Below are positions 34,870 through 46,450 of a stretch of DNA of 64,000 nt, piece after piece. Within the stretch, counting starts at the first letter, position 1; each line of letters opens with the position of its first letter. Location of the stretch: contig NZ_LZEX01000043.1 in assembly GCF_001676055.1 (NCBI RefSeq), forward strand, positions 153,904-217,903, given 5' to 3'. The translations under genes and the position numbers were made by a program. The notes beneath the pieces are model-generated. The model was given only the letters and a program-made list of their open reading frames with translations, did not search any database and was not told where the DNA came from. The DNA is from Morganella psychrotolerans (GTDB lineage Bacteria > Pseudomonadota > Gammaproteobacteria > Enterobacterales > Enterobacteriaceae).

Positions 34870-37671
34870 ATGGCTCAGATTGCAGACAACCCGTTGATTT
34901 TAGTCGATGGTTCATCCTACCTCTATCGTGCATATCATGCATTTCCGCCCCTGACGAACAGCGCAGGGCAGCCTACCGGCGCCATGTACGGCGTACTGAA
35001 CATGTTGCGCAGCCTGGTGATGCAGTATGAATCCGGGCATGTGGCAGTCGTGTTTGATGCGAAAGGAAAAACATTCCGCGATGAACTGTTTGAAGACTAT
35101 AAATCACACCGCCCGCCGATGCCGGACGATCTGCGTGAGCAGATAGCGCCGCTGCATGAAATGGTGGTGGCGATGGGAATGCCGCTGTTGTCTGTCTCTG
35201 GTGTTGAAGCGGATGATGTTATCGGTACGCTGGCAAAACAGGCAGCAGCACAGGGCCGCCCTGTGCTTATCAGTACCGGTGATAAAGATATGGCGCAGCT
35301 GGTTACGCCGGATATCACGCTCATCAATACCATGAACAACACTATTCTCGGGCCGGAGGAAGTGGAAGCCAAATATGGCGTACCGCCATCGCTGATTATT
35401 GATTATCTGGCACTGATGGGTGACTCCTCGGATAATATCCCGGGTGTGCCGGGTGTCGGTGAAAAAACTGCCCAGGCGCTGTTACAGGGCATGGGCAGCC
35501 TGGATGATATCTATAAAGATCTGGATAAAATCGCGACACTGAGCTTTCGCGGCGCGAAAACACTGGCACCGAAAATGGAAGCCAATAAAGAGATGGCTTA
35601 TCTCTCTTACACGCTGGCAACCATCAAAACCGATGTTGAACTTGATCGCACCTGGGACTCTCTGACACTTGCCGAGCCGGATCTGGATAAGCTTCATGCA
35701 TTATTCACGCAGTATGAATTCAGACGCTGGATAAGTGACCTGGAAAACGGCGGCTGGCTGGCGAAGAAAAGCACGCGCAGCGCTCCATCCAAAGCAGTGG
35801 TTACTGCGGCACCTGTACAGCCGGTGGCAGCGGCTCCTGTGGTGGATATCCCGGCGATCAGCAATGAAAACTATGAAACCATTCTCGATGAAGCTGCGCT
35901 AACCCGCTGGGCAGACATTCTGCGCAGTGCCGGTGAGTTTGCGTTTGATACTGAAACTGACAGTCTGGATAATCTTTCCGCGCGCCTGGTCGGGATGTCA
36001 TTTGCCGCCAAAGCAGGACATGCTGCTTATCTGCCGATAGCGCATGATTATCTTGATGCGCCGGATCAGCTCTCTCTTGATCAGGTTCTGGCGGTCATGA
36101 AGCCGATTCTGGAAGATGAAAATTTACGCAAAATCGGGCAGAACCTGAAATTTGATCGCGGTATTATGGCGAATTACGGTGTTGAACTGCGCGGGATTGC
36201 GTTTGATACCATGCTCGAATCCTATGTGCTCAACAGTGTTGCCGGGCGCCATGATATGGACAGCCTGGCCGATCGCCATCTGAATTATAAAACCACGACA
36301 TTTGAAGAGATTGCCGGAAAGGGCAAAAAACAGCTGACGTTTAATCAGATCCCGCTGGAAGAAGCTGCCAATTATGCAGCAGAGGATGCGGATATTACGC
36401 TTATCCTGCATCAGGCACTCTATCCGCAGCTGGAAGCAGAAAAAACATTGCTGCATGTGTATCGTGATATCGAAATGCCGCTGGTGCCGGTTCTTTCCCG
36501 TATGGAGCGCACCGGGGTACTGATTGATTCTTCTGTGCTGGCGGTACAGTCTGTGGAAATTACCGCACGTCTGGATGAACTGGAAAAACAGGCGTTTGCT
36601 ATTGCCGGTGAAGAATTTAATCTCTCTTCACCAAAGCAGCTGCAAACCATTTTGTTTGAAAAGCTCAGCCTGCCGGTTGTCAAAAAAACACCCGGTGGCG
36701 CACCATCAACTAATGAAGAAGTGTTAGAAGAGCTGGCGGATGATCACGAATTGCCGCGTGTGATCCTGGAGCACCGCAGTCTGTCCAAACTGAAAACGAC
36801 TTATACGGATAAACTGCCGCAGATGGTTGATCCGAAAACCCGCCGTGTTCATACCTCTTACCACCAGGCGGTGACGGCAACCGGGCGCCTCTCTTCCCGT
36901 GATCCGAATCTGCAGAATATCCCTGTCAGAACAGATGAAGGCCGCCGTATACGCCAGGCGTTTATTGCCCGTGATGGCTACCGCATCTTGGCGGCGGACT
37001 ATTCACAGATTGAGCTGCGCATTATGGCGCATCTGTCTCAGGATAAGGGGTTGCTGAAAGCCTTTGCCGAAGGTAAAGATATCCACCGCGCGACTGCTGC
37101 AGAGGTGTTTGGTGTGCCGCTGGAGAGTGTGAGCAGCGATCAGCGCCGCAGTGCAAAAGCGATTAACTTCGGGCTGATTTACGGCATGAGCGCCTTTGGT
37201 CTGGCGCGTCAGCTCGGTATTGCGCGCAAAGAAGCACAGCGCTATATGGATCTCTATTTTGAGCGCTATCCGGGCGTGCTGGATTATATGGCGCGCACCC
37301 GCGAACATGCTGCTGAAAAAGGTTATGTCGAAACTCTCGAAGGGCGTCGTCTGTATCTGCCGGAAATTAATTCCCGCAACGCAATGCGCCGTAAAGCCGC
37401 AGAGCGCGAAGCGATCAATGCTCCGATGCAGGGCACCGCAGCCGATATCATCAAAAAAGCCATGATCGCCGTAGATAGCTGGTTGCAGAAAGAAAATACC
37501 GATGCCCTGATGATAATGCAGGTACACGATGAATTAGTATTCGAAGTCCGCGAAGATCAGACAGAAAGCATGGCAGAGAAGATAAAAGCACTGATGGAAG
37601 CGGCTATGGTGCTGGATGTGCCGTTGAAAGTAGAGGCGGGAGTTGGTCTCAACTGGGACGAAGCCCATTAA
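34870..37671 (+). CDS. polA: DNA polymerase I
   Basis: Fills gaps and removes RNA primers in replication and repair. ATG 34870 behind AAGGC gives 933 aa (E. coli 928); the frame is open upstream but unconserved. Domains: 5' nuclease (about 1-290, [22 protein letters not shown] and [17 protein letters not shown]), 3'-5' exonuclease (about 330-520, with [11 protein letters not shown] holding the DxE metal ligands) and polymerase (about 520-933, motif [13 protein letters not shown], motif [16 protein letters not shown], motif [10 protein letters not shown]). A linker rich in Ala, Pro and Val (about 325-345) joins the first two. Followed by a terminator shared with def. Confidence 0.98.
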   Translation: MAQIADNPLILVDGSSYLYRAYHAFPPLTNSAGQPTGAMYGVLNMLRSLVMQYESGHVAVVFDAKGKTFRDELFEDYKSHRPPMPDDLREQIAPLHEMVVAMGMPLLSVSGVEADDVIGTLAKQAAAQGRPVLISTGDKDMAQLVTPDITLINTMNNTILGPEEVEAKYGVPPSLIIDYLALMGDSSDNIPGVPGVGEKTAQALLQGMGSLDDIYKDLDKIATLSFRGAKTLAPKMEANKEMAYLSYTLATIKTDVELDRTWDSLTLAEPDLDKLHALFTQYEFRRWISDLENGGWLAKKSTRSAPSKAVVTAAPVQPVAAAPVVDIPAISNENYETILDEAALTRWADILRSAGEFAFDTETDSLDNLSARLVGMSFAAKAGHAAYLPIAHDYLDAPDQLSLDQVLAVMKPILEDENLRKIGQNLKFDRGIMANYGVELRGIAFDTMLESYVLNSVAGRHDMDSLADRHLNYKTTTFEEIAGKGKKQLTFNQIPLEEAANYAAEDADITLILHQALYPQLEAEKTLLHVYRDIEMPLVPVLSRMERTGVLIDSSVLAVQSVEITARLDELEKQAFAIAGEEFNLSSPKQLQTILFEKLSLPVVKKTPGGAPSTNEEVLEELADDHELPRVILEHRSLSKLKTTYTDKLPQMVDPKTRRVHTSYHQAVTATGRLSSRDPNLQNIPVRTDEGRRIRQAFIARDGYRILAADYSQIELRIMAHLSQDKGLLKAFAEGKDIHRATAAEVFGVPLESVSSDQRRSAKAINFGLIYGMSAFGLARQLGIARKEAQRYMDLYFERYPGVLDYMARTREHAAEKGYVETLEGRRLYLPEINSRNAMRRKAAEREAINAPMQGTAADIIKKAMIAVDSWLQKENTDALMIMQVHDELVFEVREDQTESMAEKIKALMEAAMVLDVPLKVEAGVGLNWDEAH

Positions 37672-37750
37672 TTTACGCGTCATCTTTCAATCTGTGGCGG
37701 CGTTGCCACAAATTGAAATTTATAGCGTAAAAAGGCTGTGGAATGATAAA

Positions 37751-37783
37751 AAAACCGGTGCTGATTTCAGCGCCGGTTTTTAT
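37751..37783. terminator. bidirectional terminator between polA and def
   Basis: AAAACCGG-T-GCTG stem, loop ATTT, CAGC-G-CCGGTTTT, with T runs on both strands. The def stop codon (37767-37769) falls at the loop. Confidence 0.85.
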
Positions 37784-38324
37784 TTGTGAAGAGCAACGGA
37801 GGTATCAGTTGCTGGTGTCTTCTGCTCTCATTTTCAGGGTCTTTTTTTACTTTCTTTTCAATGCGCTGGCGTTTCATCGGGGAGAGATGATCAATAAACA
37901 ACATGCCGTTGAGGTGATCTATCTCATGTTGCAGGCAGCCCGCCTGTAATCCTTCGGCTTCCAGGGTGTGTGTCTCACCGCTGATATCCTGGTAACGCAC
38001 AGTTACCGCCGAGTAGCGCTGTGTTTCTGTGTAACTTTCCGGTAATGACAGACAGCCGTCCATCATCATCATTTCACCGTCACAGTGGATAAACTCCGGG
38101 TTGATCAGCGCCATGGGCTGATCACGGTTCTCTGATACATCCACAATAATTACGCGCTGACAAACGCCGACCTGAGGCGCGGCAAGACCAATACCGCGCT
38201 CGGCATACATTGTCTCTGTCATATCCGCGACAAATGTTTTCAGTTCATCACCAAAAACAGTGACCGGTTTGGCTGTTTCCCGCAGACAAGGATCAGGAAA
38301 ATGCCGTAATGTCAGTAATGCCAT
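37767..38324 (-). CDS. def: peptide deformylase (second, non-operonic copy)
   Basis: Removes the N-formyl group from nascent proteins using a metal ion. 185 aa; motif 1 GIGLAAPQVG (about 44-53), motif 2 DGCLSLP (usually EGCLS) with the Cys ligand, motif 3 LQHEIDHLNG with HExxH. It lies alone, convergent with polA, and not in the fmt-def-smf group of the housekeeping gene, so it is probably a paralogue; the genome would have to be checked. The E-to-D change in motif 2 and the basic tail RRHQQLIPPLLFTNKNRR encoded by the terminator stem are unusual. Confidence 0.88.
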   Translation of the reverse strand: MALLTLRHFPDPCLRETAKPVTVFGDELKTFVADMTETMYAERGIGLAAPQVGVCQRVIIVDVSENRDQPMALINPEFIHCDGEMMMMDGCLSLPESYTETQRYSAVTVRYQDISGETHTLEAEGLQAGCLQHEIDHLNGMLFIDHLSPMKRQRIEKKVKKDPENESRRHQQLIPPLLFTNKNRR

Positions 38325-38605
38325 TGCTAACTCACTAATATAAATAAATTAAATGGAGAGGCTATTCTCCGGATGCGCTCAGACTATCATAACAATGGCC
38401 TGAGAAAACGGCACCATTTGTGCTGTTTTGTTGCTATTTTGTGCGGGTGGCTGAATACCACTATAGATCCAGATCGCACTAATGTGTAATTAAATAACAT
38501 TTGAGCGGTATATGTCAGGATGGTGACTAGCTGAATCGTGAGTAAACTGAAAATAAATTACAAAAAAGGTTTTTTTGCCGGAAGATTTACGGTAAAGTTA
38601 TTCGC

Positions 38606-38719
38606 GTAGGGTACAGAGGTAAGATGTTCTATCTTTCAGACCTTTTACTTCACGTAATCGGATTTAGCTGAATATTAGCTGCTCCGGTCAGACATTGATC
38701 TGACCGGAGCATTTTTTTT
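38606..38719 (+). ncRNA. spf: Spot 42 regulatory RNA
   Basis: About 114 nt. The first 60 bases, from GTAGGGTACAGAGGTAAGAT on, are identical or nearly so to E. coli Spot 42, including the unstructured regions that pair with galK and other targets. The 3' stem (CTCCGGTCAGA / TCTGACCGGAG) differs in sequence and ends in nine T. A TAAAGT -10 element lies at 38593-38598. It sits between polA and yihA as in E. coli. CRP represses spf in E. coli, and crp is in this window. Confidence 0.95.
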
Positions 38720-38856
38720 TGTATAAAGAAAAGTACGGGCGGAATGTGTCACCGGAAATAAAGATATCCGGAGTGACTAACAAGCGGCTGTTATGACGAA
38801 AGAAAACAGATGGCGTATCAGGTAGCCACCTGTCTGCTGAGTTGTATACCGGGGGA

Positions 38857-39498
38857 TCAGCTTTCTGCTTGCGTGTCGCTGTCCGTCTGCCCGCTGAACC
38901 AAAAATCCAGCTTCTGACTTAACTTATCGATACCAATTTTTTTCGGGGCTGAAAAATATTCGACCTGAATATCTCCTGCCTCGTTCAGCTCCGTCAGTGC
39001 ATCTCTGACTGCCATTAACTGTTTTTTACGTGCGCCACTTGCCAGTTTATCGGCTTTAGTCAGCAGCGCCAGCACCGGAACCTCCATTGCAACCGCCCAT
39101 TCGATCATCTGCATATCCAGATCTTTCAGGGGATGACGGATATCCATCAGTACCACCAGGCCGCGCAGACAGTCGCGTTTCTGAAGGTATTCACCCAGTG
39201 CGGCCTGCCATTTACGTTTCATTGCTTCCGGGACTTCGGCATAACCATAGCCCGGCAGGTCGACAACCCGGCAGCCTTCGCTGACTTCAAACAGGTTGAT
39301 TAACTGAGTCCGCCCGGGCGTTTTACTTGTCCGTGCGAGACTTTTTTGTTGTGTCAGTGCATTCAGTGCACTTGATTTTCCGGCATTGGAGCGTCCGGCA
39401 AACGCCACTTCGATCCCCGAATCTTCCGGTAAATGGCGGATATCCGGTGCGCTGATGACAAAGTGGGTCATATGATAATTGTGCGTTTTAATAGTCAA
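38857..39498 (-). CDS. yihA: ribosome biogenesis GTPase EngB (YihA/YsxC)
   Basis: Essential GTPase for large ribosomal subunit assembly. TTG 39498, preceded by AGGAG at 7 bp, gives 213 aa and an N-terminal stretch matching the E. coli protein (210 aa) before [14 protein letters not shown]; the internal ATG at 39471 would cut that off. G1 [10 protein letters not shown]2 [10 protein letters not shown]3 DLPGYG, G4 LLTKADK are all present. Its rare TTG start together with a strong Shine-Dalgarno sequence is worth keeping in the annotation. Convergent with spf, as in E. coli. Confidence 0.94.
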   Translation of the reverse strand: MTIKTHNYHMTHFVISAPDIRHLPEDSGIEVAFAGRSNAGKSSALNALTQQKSLARTSKTPGRTQLINLFEVSEGCRVVDLPGYGYAEVPEAMKRKWQAALGEYLQKRDCLRGLVVLMDIRHPLKDLDMQMIEWAVAMEVPVLALLTKADKLASGARKKQLMAVRDALTELNEAGDIQVEYFSAPKKIGIDKLSQKLDFWFSGQTDSDTQAES

Positions 39499-40052
39499 AA
39501 TCCGTCTCCTCAGATCGAAAGCGTGACGATTATAGCCTAATGCCTGCCGTTTAAGAACTGCGGCAAACAGATTGCCGGCCGGGTTTATTATCAGAAATGA
39601 AAAAGAAATAGCAAACATCCAACACGCAACAGACCCGGATATAAACAAGCACAATGACGTCGCTTTTCCTCTGGCCGGGCGAATATGCCGGATGATTTAA
39701 ACAATAAAGCGGTATTACTTATTTTACGGCCATGTATATGTCGGATATTTTCTATTTGACATAAGTAGTTAGTTACGAAATATCATTGGTAATATTAAAT
39801 AAAATCAAAGAAATAGTGATATTGTATCGGTCGGCGGTACTTATGGTTAAAAATAGTGAATGATTTCGTCGTATTTTGATAAATTAATGACAATGAACAG
39901 AATATCATCAGTGTAAATACGTGAAAAATCCATGTCATAATCAGTAATATCTATTGTGAAGGTAAATTAAGGTAAATCGGTGGCACTTCCTGTCATTGCC
40001 CATTAAAATCGATAAGAACAGTGTCAGCATATTTCGTTGAAAGGAATTTGGA
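39499..40052. other. 554-bp AT-rich intergenic region between yihA and ppiA
   Basis: No gene or RNA recognised. TTGACA at 39756-39761 is a possible -35 element but its -10 is poor and it is 290 bp from ppiA. Two blocks that are separate in E. coli (polA-spf-yihA and ppiA-pabA-argD-crp) meet here, so this is a rearrangement junction relative to E. coli. Confidence 0.5.
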
Positions 40053-40619
40053 ATGTTAAAACGTGTTTTAGTTTCACTTGTGGCGGCTTGTACTCTCAGT
40101 GCGTCTTCGCTGGCTTTTGCCGCGGAGCAGACTCATATTCAGTTTGTTACCTCTGCGGGTAATTTTGAAATTGCACTGGATGATGAAAAAGCGCCGGAGA
40201 CAGTAAAGAATTTCAAACAATATGTTACCGACAAGTTTTATGACGATACAACATTCCATCGTGTTATCCCGGGTTTTATGGTGCAGGGCGGTGGTTTTAC
40301 TGCGGATCTGACTCAGAAACCAACCCGTCCCCCGGTTAAAAATGAAGCGGATAACGGTTTGCGCAATGTGCGCGGAACGATCTCGATGGCACGTACTGCT
40401 GATGTAAACAGCGCAACCAGCCAGTTCTTTATTAATGTGGCGGATAATGCATTTCTGGATCACGGACAGCGCGATTTTGGTTATGCCGTATTTGGTAAGG
40501 TTGTGAACGGTATGGATGTCGTTGATAAAATGTCAAAAGTGAAAACCGATAACATAGGTCCTTACCAGAATGTCCCTTCCGTACCGATCAAAATTATCTC
40601 TGCAACTATTATAAAATAA
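40053..40619 (+). CDS. ppiA: periplasmic peptidyl-prolyl isomerase A (cyclophilin)
   Basis: Cis-trans prolyl isomerase of the cyclophilin type in the periplasm. 188 aa with a signal peptide ending [29 protein letters not shown] contains the catalytic Arg and the active-site Phe/Met/Gln residues; [25 protein letters not shown] is the second signature. A hairpin follows at 40640. In E. coli it is near pabA and argD with fic and yhfG between; those two genes are missing here. Confidence 0.97.
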   Translation: MLKRVLVSLVAACTLSASSLAFAAEQTHIQFVTSAGNFEIALDDEKAPETVKNFKQYVTDKFYDDTTFHRVIPGFMVQGGGFTADLTQKPTRPPVKNEADNGLRNVRGTISMARTADVNSATSQFFINVADNAFLDHGQRDFGYAVFGKVVNGMDVVDKMSKVKTDNIGPYQNVPSVPIKIISATIIK

Positions 40620-40639
40620 ACCTTATTTTATCGCAGACT

Positions 40640-40667
40640 AAGGGGAATATTTCCTGATATTCCCCTT
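40640..40667 (+). terminator. hairpin after ppiA
   Basis: AAGGGGAATAT-N6-ATATTCCCCTT, 11-bp perfect stem, but no T tract after it; could be partial or Rho-assisted. Confidence 0.5.
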
Positions 40668-40757
40668 GGAATGAACAGGCTTCCTGATAGTCTGAATATG
40701 ATGATATCTGCCTCTGCGGGTGCGTGCCGCATTCGGGCTATTTTCTGTGTCCGGCTG

Positions 40758-40808
40758 TGGTATGATAGCCGACTTCTTGAAGCCGCCGGTGTGATCATGA
40801 TGATCACA
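40758..40808 (+). promoter_or_regulatory. extended -10 promoter and operator-like palindrome before pabA
   Basis: TGGTATGAT at 40758-40766 is an extended -10 (TGN-TATGAT). About 24 bp further is a palindrome with 8-bp arms, TGTGATCA-TGA-TGATCACA (40790-40808), in the 5' leader of pabA. The arms end in CRP-like half-sites, but the spacing is 9 and not 6, so CRP is unlikely. Confidence 0.5.
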
Positions 40809-40883
40809 GGGTATTGTCAGCCGGTACCCGGTACCGCAGTTTAAAATAATAAAGACAAGAATATCAGTCGGATATAGATAATC

Positions 40884-41459
40884 ATGCTATTAATTATCGA
40901 TAATTATGACTCATTTACTTATAACCTGTATCAATACTTCTGTGAGTTAGGTGCAGATGTACAGGTTAAACGAAATGATGCCGTCAGCCTCCGTGACATT
41001 GAACAGCTATCGCCCACTCATCTTGTGATTTCGCCCGGCCCGTGTACGCCATCGGACGCCGGTATTTCACTGGATGCCGTCAGCCATTTTGCAGGGGATA
41101 TTCCGATCCTCGGCGTGTGTCTGGGTCACCAGGCGATTGGCCAGGCATTTGGTGCGCAGGTTGTGAAAGCCCGTAAGGTGATGCATGGCAAAACCACTGC
41201 TATCCATCACAATCAGCAAGGTGTATTTAAAGGGCTTAACCGTCCGCTGACGGTTACCCGCTATCATTCTTTGGTTATCGCACCTGAAACACTGCCTGCT
41301 TCTTTTGAGGTCACCGCGTGGAGTCTGCATGATGGTAATGTGGATGAAATTATGGGTATCAGACATAAAACGCTGCCAATCGAAGGTGTGCAATTTCACC
41401 CGGAAAGTATTCTCAGTGAACAAGGCCATGAGCTGTTGAATAATTTTCTTAAATACTAA
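40884..41459 (+). CDS. pabA: aminodeoxychorismate synthase component II (glutamine amidotransferase)
   Basis: Supplies ammonia from glutamine to PabB for p-aminobenzoate and folate synthesis. 191 aa, class I amidotransferase: nucleophile Cys in [16 protein letters not shown] (about residue 79), oxyanion [11 protein letters not shown], and His/Glu of the triad in [10 protein letters not shown]. The [19 protein letters not shown] start is typical. The TrpG/PabA ambiguity is settled by the neighbour argD, as in E. coli; no anthranilate genes are near. Confidence 0.95.
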   Translation: MLLIIDNYDSFTYNLYQYFCELGADVQVKRNDAVSLRDIEQLSPTHLVISPGPCTPSDAGISLDAVSHFAGDIPILGVCLGHQAIGQAFGAQVVKARKVMHGKTTAIHHNQQGVFKGLNRPLTVTRYHSLVIAPETLPASFEVTAWSLHDGNVDEIMGIRHKTLPIEGVQFHPESILSEQGHELLNNFLKY

Positions 41460-41467
41460 TCAGTTAG

Positions 41468-42793
<1,326 letters not shown>

Positions 42794-42803
42794 ATCAGAA
42801 AAT

Positions 42804-42830
42804 AAAACAGGCGCAAAATGCGCCTGTTTT
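42804..42830. terminator. bidirectional terminator argD/crp
   Basis: AAAACAGGCGCA-AAA-TGCGCCTGTTTT, perfect 12-bp stem with T on both sides. Confidence 0.88.
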
Positions 42831-42850
42831 GGTGATATGGACAATCCGGA

Positions 42851-43483
42851 TTAACGGGTGCCGTATACCACAATGGTTTTACCGTGTGCAGAGATCAGGT
42901 TTTGATCTTCCAGCATTTTCAGAATACGGCCGACTGTTTCGCGGGAACATCCCACAATCTGACCAATTTCCTGACGGGTAATTTTGATCTGCATACCATC
43001 CGGGTGCGTCATGGCATCCGGCTGTTTAGCCAGGTTAAGTAACGTCTGAGCAATGCGGCCTGTCACATCAAGGAATGCAAGGTTTCCGACCTTTTCTGAT
43101 GTCGTTTGCAGGCGGCTTGCCATCTGCGCGGAGAGGCGCATAAGGATATCCGGGTTAACCTGGATAAGCTGGCGGAACTTTTTATAGGAGATTTCTGCAA
43201 CTTCACAGGGACTTTTTGCCCGTACCCACGCGGTACGTTCCTGTCCTTCCTCAAATAATCCGAGTTCCCCGATGAAATCCCCCTGGTTAAGGTAGGATAA
43301 AATCATCTCTTTGCCTTCTTCATCTTTGATAAGCACCGCAACAGAACCTTTTACAATATAGTAGAGTGTTTCTGCTTTCTCACCCTGATGGATAAGGGTG
43401 CTTTTTGATGGATATTTGTGGATATGGCAGTGAGACAAAAACCATTCAAGCGTGGGGTCTGTTTGTGGCTTGCCGAGAACCAT
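42851..43483 (-). CDS. crp: cAMP receptor protein
   Basis: Global carbon regulator. 210 aa, essentially the E. coli protein: cAMP-binding barrel with [32 protein letters not shown] (Arg and Ser that hold cAMP), long dimer helix, and the [26 protein letters not shown] near the C-terminus with the RE-R contacts to the TGTGA half-site. Divergent from yhfA with a 303-bp gap. Targets in this window probably include spf (family knowledge) and murQP/murR (site seen). Confidence 0.98.
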   Translation of the reverse strand: MVLGKPQTDPTLEWFLSHCHIHKYPSKSTLIHQGEKAETLYYIVKGSVAVLIKDEEGKEMILSYLNQGDFIGELGLFEEGQERTAWVRAKSPCEVAEISYKKFRQLIQVNPDILMRLSAQMASRLQTTSEKVGNLAFLDVTGRIAQTLLNLAKQPDAMTHPDGMQIKITRQEIGQIVGCSRETVGRILKMLEDQNLISAHGKTIVVYGTR

Positions 43484-43786
43484 TCGCGTTATCCTCTGTT
43501 GTTAGTTATTGCAAATTGTTGTTTACACTCTGCAATTATATAAAGTCTTAGCTTATCATATTAACTTGCTGAATCTCCGGCAAGTTAGTTTATTAAAATA
43601 GTATAATAATCTACATTAAAAGATATTGATCTTAGCCATAGATAAATCCTTGCCGTGTTTTTAGCATAGGAAAGGCGTCCTGTCTTCTACTGTCTCGGTT
43701 CAGCATAATAAACTATGAGAGAGATTGCCAGTCCGTGAATGAAAGGGTAGGCTGTCCTCAATTATAATGATGATGAGGATATAAAG
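43484..43786. promoter_or_regulatory. crp-yhfA divergent promoter region
   Basis: 303 bp without a gene. TAACTTGC and GCAAGTTA (43562-43569, 43580-43587) form an inverted repeat with a 10-nt loop, about 80-105 bp upstream of the crp start. No exact CRP site was found. GATGATGAGGATATAAAG is the yhfA ribosome binding region. Confidence 0.45.
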
Positions 43787-44194
43787 ATGGAAGCGCGTGT
43801 AAAGTGGGTTGAAAACATGACTTTCTTAGGGGAATCCGCCTCAGGACACCAGATTACAATGGATGGTAATGCCGGTGAAAAAGCCCCGAATCCTATGGAG
43901 ATGGTACTGATGGCAACCGGCGGATGCAGCGCGATTGACGTCGTTTCTATTTTACAAAAAGGCCGTCATCAAGTCATTGATTGTGATGTGAAACTTACCG
44001 CAGAGCGCCGTGAGGTTGCACCGCGTTTATTTACACATATTAATCTGCATTTTAGTGTTACCGGGCGTGATTTGAAAGAGAGCACAGTTGAGCGTGCCGT
44101 GGAATTATCCGCTGAAAAATACTGTTCGGTCTCATTAATGTTAGGTGAAAGCGTTAACATTACACATAGTTTCGAAGTGAAGAATATTGAATAA
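43787..44194 (+). CDS. yhfA: YhfA, OsmC-family protein
   Basis: A 135-aa OsmC/Ohr-fold protein: MEARVKWVENMTFLGESASGHQITMDG, then the central helix with MEMVLMATGGCSAIDVVSIL holding the single peroxidatic-type Cys, then VERAVELSAEKYCSVSLMLGESVNITHSFEV. In OsmC the two cysteines reduce organic peroxides; here the second is in KYCSVS, so activity is possible. Divergent from crp exactly as in E. coli. Function unproven. Confidence 0.93.
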   Translation: MEARVKWVENMTFLGESASGHQITMDGNAGEKAPNPMEMVLMATGGCSAIDVVSILQKGRHQVIDCDVKLTAERREVAPRLFTHINLHFSVTGRDLKESTVERAVELSAEKYCSVSLMLGESVNITHSFEVKNIE

Positions 44195-44226
44195 TTTTTT
44201 GAATTATTCTTTTTATTTTTGAGAAT

Positions 44227-44258
44227 AAACCGGGCAATGATAATTACCCGGTTTTTTT
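44227..44258 (+). terminator. terminator after yhfA
   Basis: AAACCGGG and CCCGGTTT with an inner partial stem, followed by TTTT; reaches the prkB stop codon. Confidence 0.8.
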
Positions 44259-45132
44259 ATCGCTGATTTATTTGTTTGCCCTGTAATAATTGTTCTGCAA
44301 GCGGCGCCATAATTAATTCCATTGCCAGTCCCAATTTTCCGCCCGGGACGACAATGGTATTTGAGGCAGAAATGAATGAACCTTGTAACATTGACAATAA
44401 ATAGGGGAAATCAATTTTTTTCAGCCCGCGAAAACGGATCACGGTAAAGCTTTCATCCTGTGTCGGGATGGCTTTGGCAGAGAACGGATTTGATGTGTCC
44501 ACGGTAGGCACCCGCTGGAAATTAATATGGGTACGGGAAAACTGCGGCGTAATATAGTGAATGTAATCATCCATTGAACGCACAACAGAGTCCATTACCG
44601 CTTCCCGTGAGTGTCCCCGGTCTGATGTATCGCGGATAAGCTTTTGGATCCATTCCAGATTAACAATCGGGACTACGCCGACCAGTAAATCCACATGACC
44701 GGCAATGTTATTCTCCGGCGTAACCACACCACCGTGCAAACCCTCGTAAAACAGCACATCGGTATTTTCCGGCAGTGGCTCGCGCGGGGTAAATGTACCG
44801 GGCTGCTGGTTATAAGGTACGGCTTCATCGTATGTGTGTAAGTATTTCCTGCGCTCTCCGGTTCCGTTTTCACCGTACTGGCGGAAAGCGGTTTCTAATT
44901 GACCAAAATCATTCGCTTCGGGGCCGAAGTAGCTGATATGGCGGCCCTGTTCCCGTGCTTTACGGATAGCTGAGTCCATTTCCGGGCGGGTGTAGCGGTG
45001 AAAGCTGTCCCCTTCCAGGGTTGCCGGTGTTGCACTAAGTTGCTGGAATATCTTCCTGAAAGCCTGACTTGTAGTCGTTGTACCGGCTCCGCTGGAGCCG
45101 GTAACAGCAATAATCGGGTGAATCCGGGACAT
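44257..45132 (-). CDS. prkB: PrkB, phosphoribulokinase-family protein
   Basis: A 291-aa P-loop kinase of the phosphoribulokinase/uridine kinase family. Walker A TGSSGAGTTTTSQAF (residues 11-18 region), EGDSFHRYTRPEMDSAIRKAREQGRHISYFGPEANDF with phosphate and substrate contacts, and FYEGLHGGVV. Enterobacteria have no Calvin cycle, so the substrate is not known. In E. coli prkB lies in the same place (yheT-yheU-prkB-yhfA-crp). Downstream of yheU by 21 bp, so likely one operon yheT-yheU-prkB. Confidence 0.94.
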   Translation of the reverse strand: MSRIHPIIAVTGSSGAGTTTTSQAFRKIFQQLSATPATLEGDSFHRYTRPEMDSAIRKAREQGRHISYFGPEANDFGQLETAFRQYGENGTGERRKYLHTYDEAVPYNQQPGTFTPREPLPENTDVLFYEGLHGGVVTPENNIAGHVDLLVGVVPIVNLEWIQKLIRDTSDRGHSREAVMDSVVRSMDDYIHYITPQFSRTHINFQRVPTVDTSNPFSAKAIPTQDESFTVIRFRGLKKIDFPYLLSMLQGSFISASNTIVVPGGKLGLAMELIMAPLAEQLLQGKQINQR

Positions 45133-45153
45133 GTGTCAGTTCCTTCGGGCGTA

Positions 45154-45372
45154 TCAGCCGCGGAATTCCGCCGCCGGCATGATATTGAGTGTTTCGTGCA
45201 GTTCCGACCAGACAATCACAATCTCGCCGTTTTTCAGTTGATTGCACAGGTCAGCTACTTTATCACTGAGTGACTTCTCATATTCACCGTAATCGGTGCC
45301 TTCGCGCAATACAATACTTTCCAGGATATTTTGCAAAGTTTGTGCATCAATCTCCTGCCAGGGAATAATCAT
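45154..45372 (-). CDS. yheU: YheU, UPF0270 small protein
   Basis: A 72-aa protein, identical in length to E. coli Yhe[40 protein letters not shown]. The ATG at 45372 overlaps the yheT stop (ATGA), so the two are translationally coupled. No function is known. Confidence 0.92.
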   Translation of the reverse strand: MIIPWQEIDAQTLQNILESIVLREGTDYGEYEKSLSDKVADLCNQLKNGEIVIVWSELHETLNIMPAAEFRG

Positions 45373-46355
45373 TTTGTATCCTTTGCCGCCAGATGAGGAG
45401 CCAGCCACTCAGGTATGCGCTCTTCGAGCCACAAGCGGGGATGACGCCAGCTGCCGGTGACAAACCCGACATGCCCGCCGTGTTCAGTCATCTGATACTC
45501 CACACACGGCGGCAGCAGAGAGAGATCCGGTACCACTTCCTGTGCCATAAACGGATCATCTTTTGCATGAATGATCAGCATCGGCTTACGGACATCGGGC
45601 AGTTTCGGCAGCGCGCTGCACTGACGATAGTAATCTGATGCATCACGGAAGCCGTGGATTGGCGATGTGATCATATCGTCAAATTCCCTGATCCGTTTAA
45701 TGGCGCGGATATGCAGTAAATTTGTCGGCAACGAGTTAGGGTAACGCACCAGTTTGCGGGTGGCGTTCCGTTTCAGTCCTTTCAGCAGATACCACTGATA
45801 AAAACGGGAAAATCCTCTCTCCAGTTTAAATGAGCAGGGCTCCAGCATCAGAGGGGCAGAAACAATAATCCCGGCGTCGACTGCCGCCTGTTCGGCCTCT
45901 TCAGCCAGATAACACGCCAGCATATTACCGCCGAGTGAGTAACCGACAGCCCCGGTCGGGACTTTGCCATAGGTTTCCTGTAACCAGTTCAGCATGTAAC
46001 GGGCATCTTCTGTTTCACCGGAGTGGTAAATACGTCTGGAGCGGTTTGGTTCACCGCTGCACCCGCGAAAATGCATGACAACACCCAGCCAGCCCTGGCG
46101 GGCAGCCGCTGCCAGCATCCCGTGAGCGTACGGGCTGCGAAAACTGCCTTCCAGCCCGTGAAAAATCACCAGCCGGGGTTTATGGCGTGCTGTGTCCGGA
46201 TCTTCGCTCCACGCGAGATCAATAAAATCATCGTCCGGCAGCGTCAGGCGCTGCCAGAATGGTTTTATCATCGGTTTCCGGCGGAAAATCCGGGGCAGCA
46301 GTGTTTGCAGGTGCGGATTTGTCGCCCAGGAAATCGGTTCAAAATGACTAGACAT
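45369..46355 (-). CDS. yheT: YheT, alpha/beta hydrolase
   Basis: A 328-aa alpha/beta hydrolase of the YheT/AB-hydrolase (ABHD1-like) group. Oxyanion strand [20 protein letters not shown] (about residues 63-82), nucleophile elbow GYSLGGNML (GxSxGG, about residues 140-148), Asp in IHAKDDPF and catalytic His in HGGHVGFV. Intracellular; probably an esterase or lipase-like enzyme, substrate unknown. First gene of yheT-yheU-prkB. yheS, its usual upstream neighbour, is displaced 5 kb away by accessory genes. Confidence 0.93.
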   Translation of the reverse strand: MSSHFEPISWATNPHLQTLLPRIFRRKPMIKPFWQRLTLPDDDFIDLAWSEDPDTARHKPRLVIFHGLEGSFRSPYAHGMLAAAARQGWLGVVMHFRGCSGEPNRSRRIYHSGETEDARYMLNWLQETYGKVPTGAVGYSLGGNMLACYLAEEAEQAAVDAGIIVSAPLMLEPCSFKLERGFSRFYQWYLLKGLKRNATRKLVRYPNSLPTNLLHIRAIKRIREFDDMITSPIHGFRDASDYYRQCSALPKLPDVRKPMLIIHAKDDPFMAQEVVPDLSLLPPCVEYQMTEHGGHVGFVTGSWRHPRLWLEERIPEWLAPHLAAKDTK

Positions 46356-46450
46356 AGTTGAATTCGTAATGAAAAAACGTCTCTTGTTTAATTAATAACA
46401 TACTGATAATTTCGTGGAAAGAAAATGTCCACTTTTGCGCAAGGCTGCAA

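Noticed and set aside
40790..40808. CRP site before pabA
   Set aside because: The half-sites match but the spacing is 9, not 6; listed only as a palindrome.
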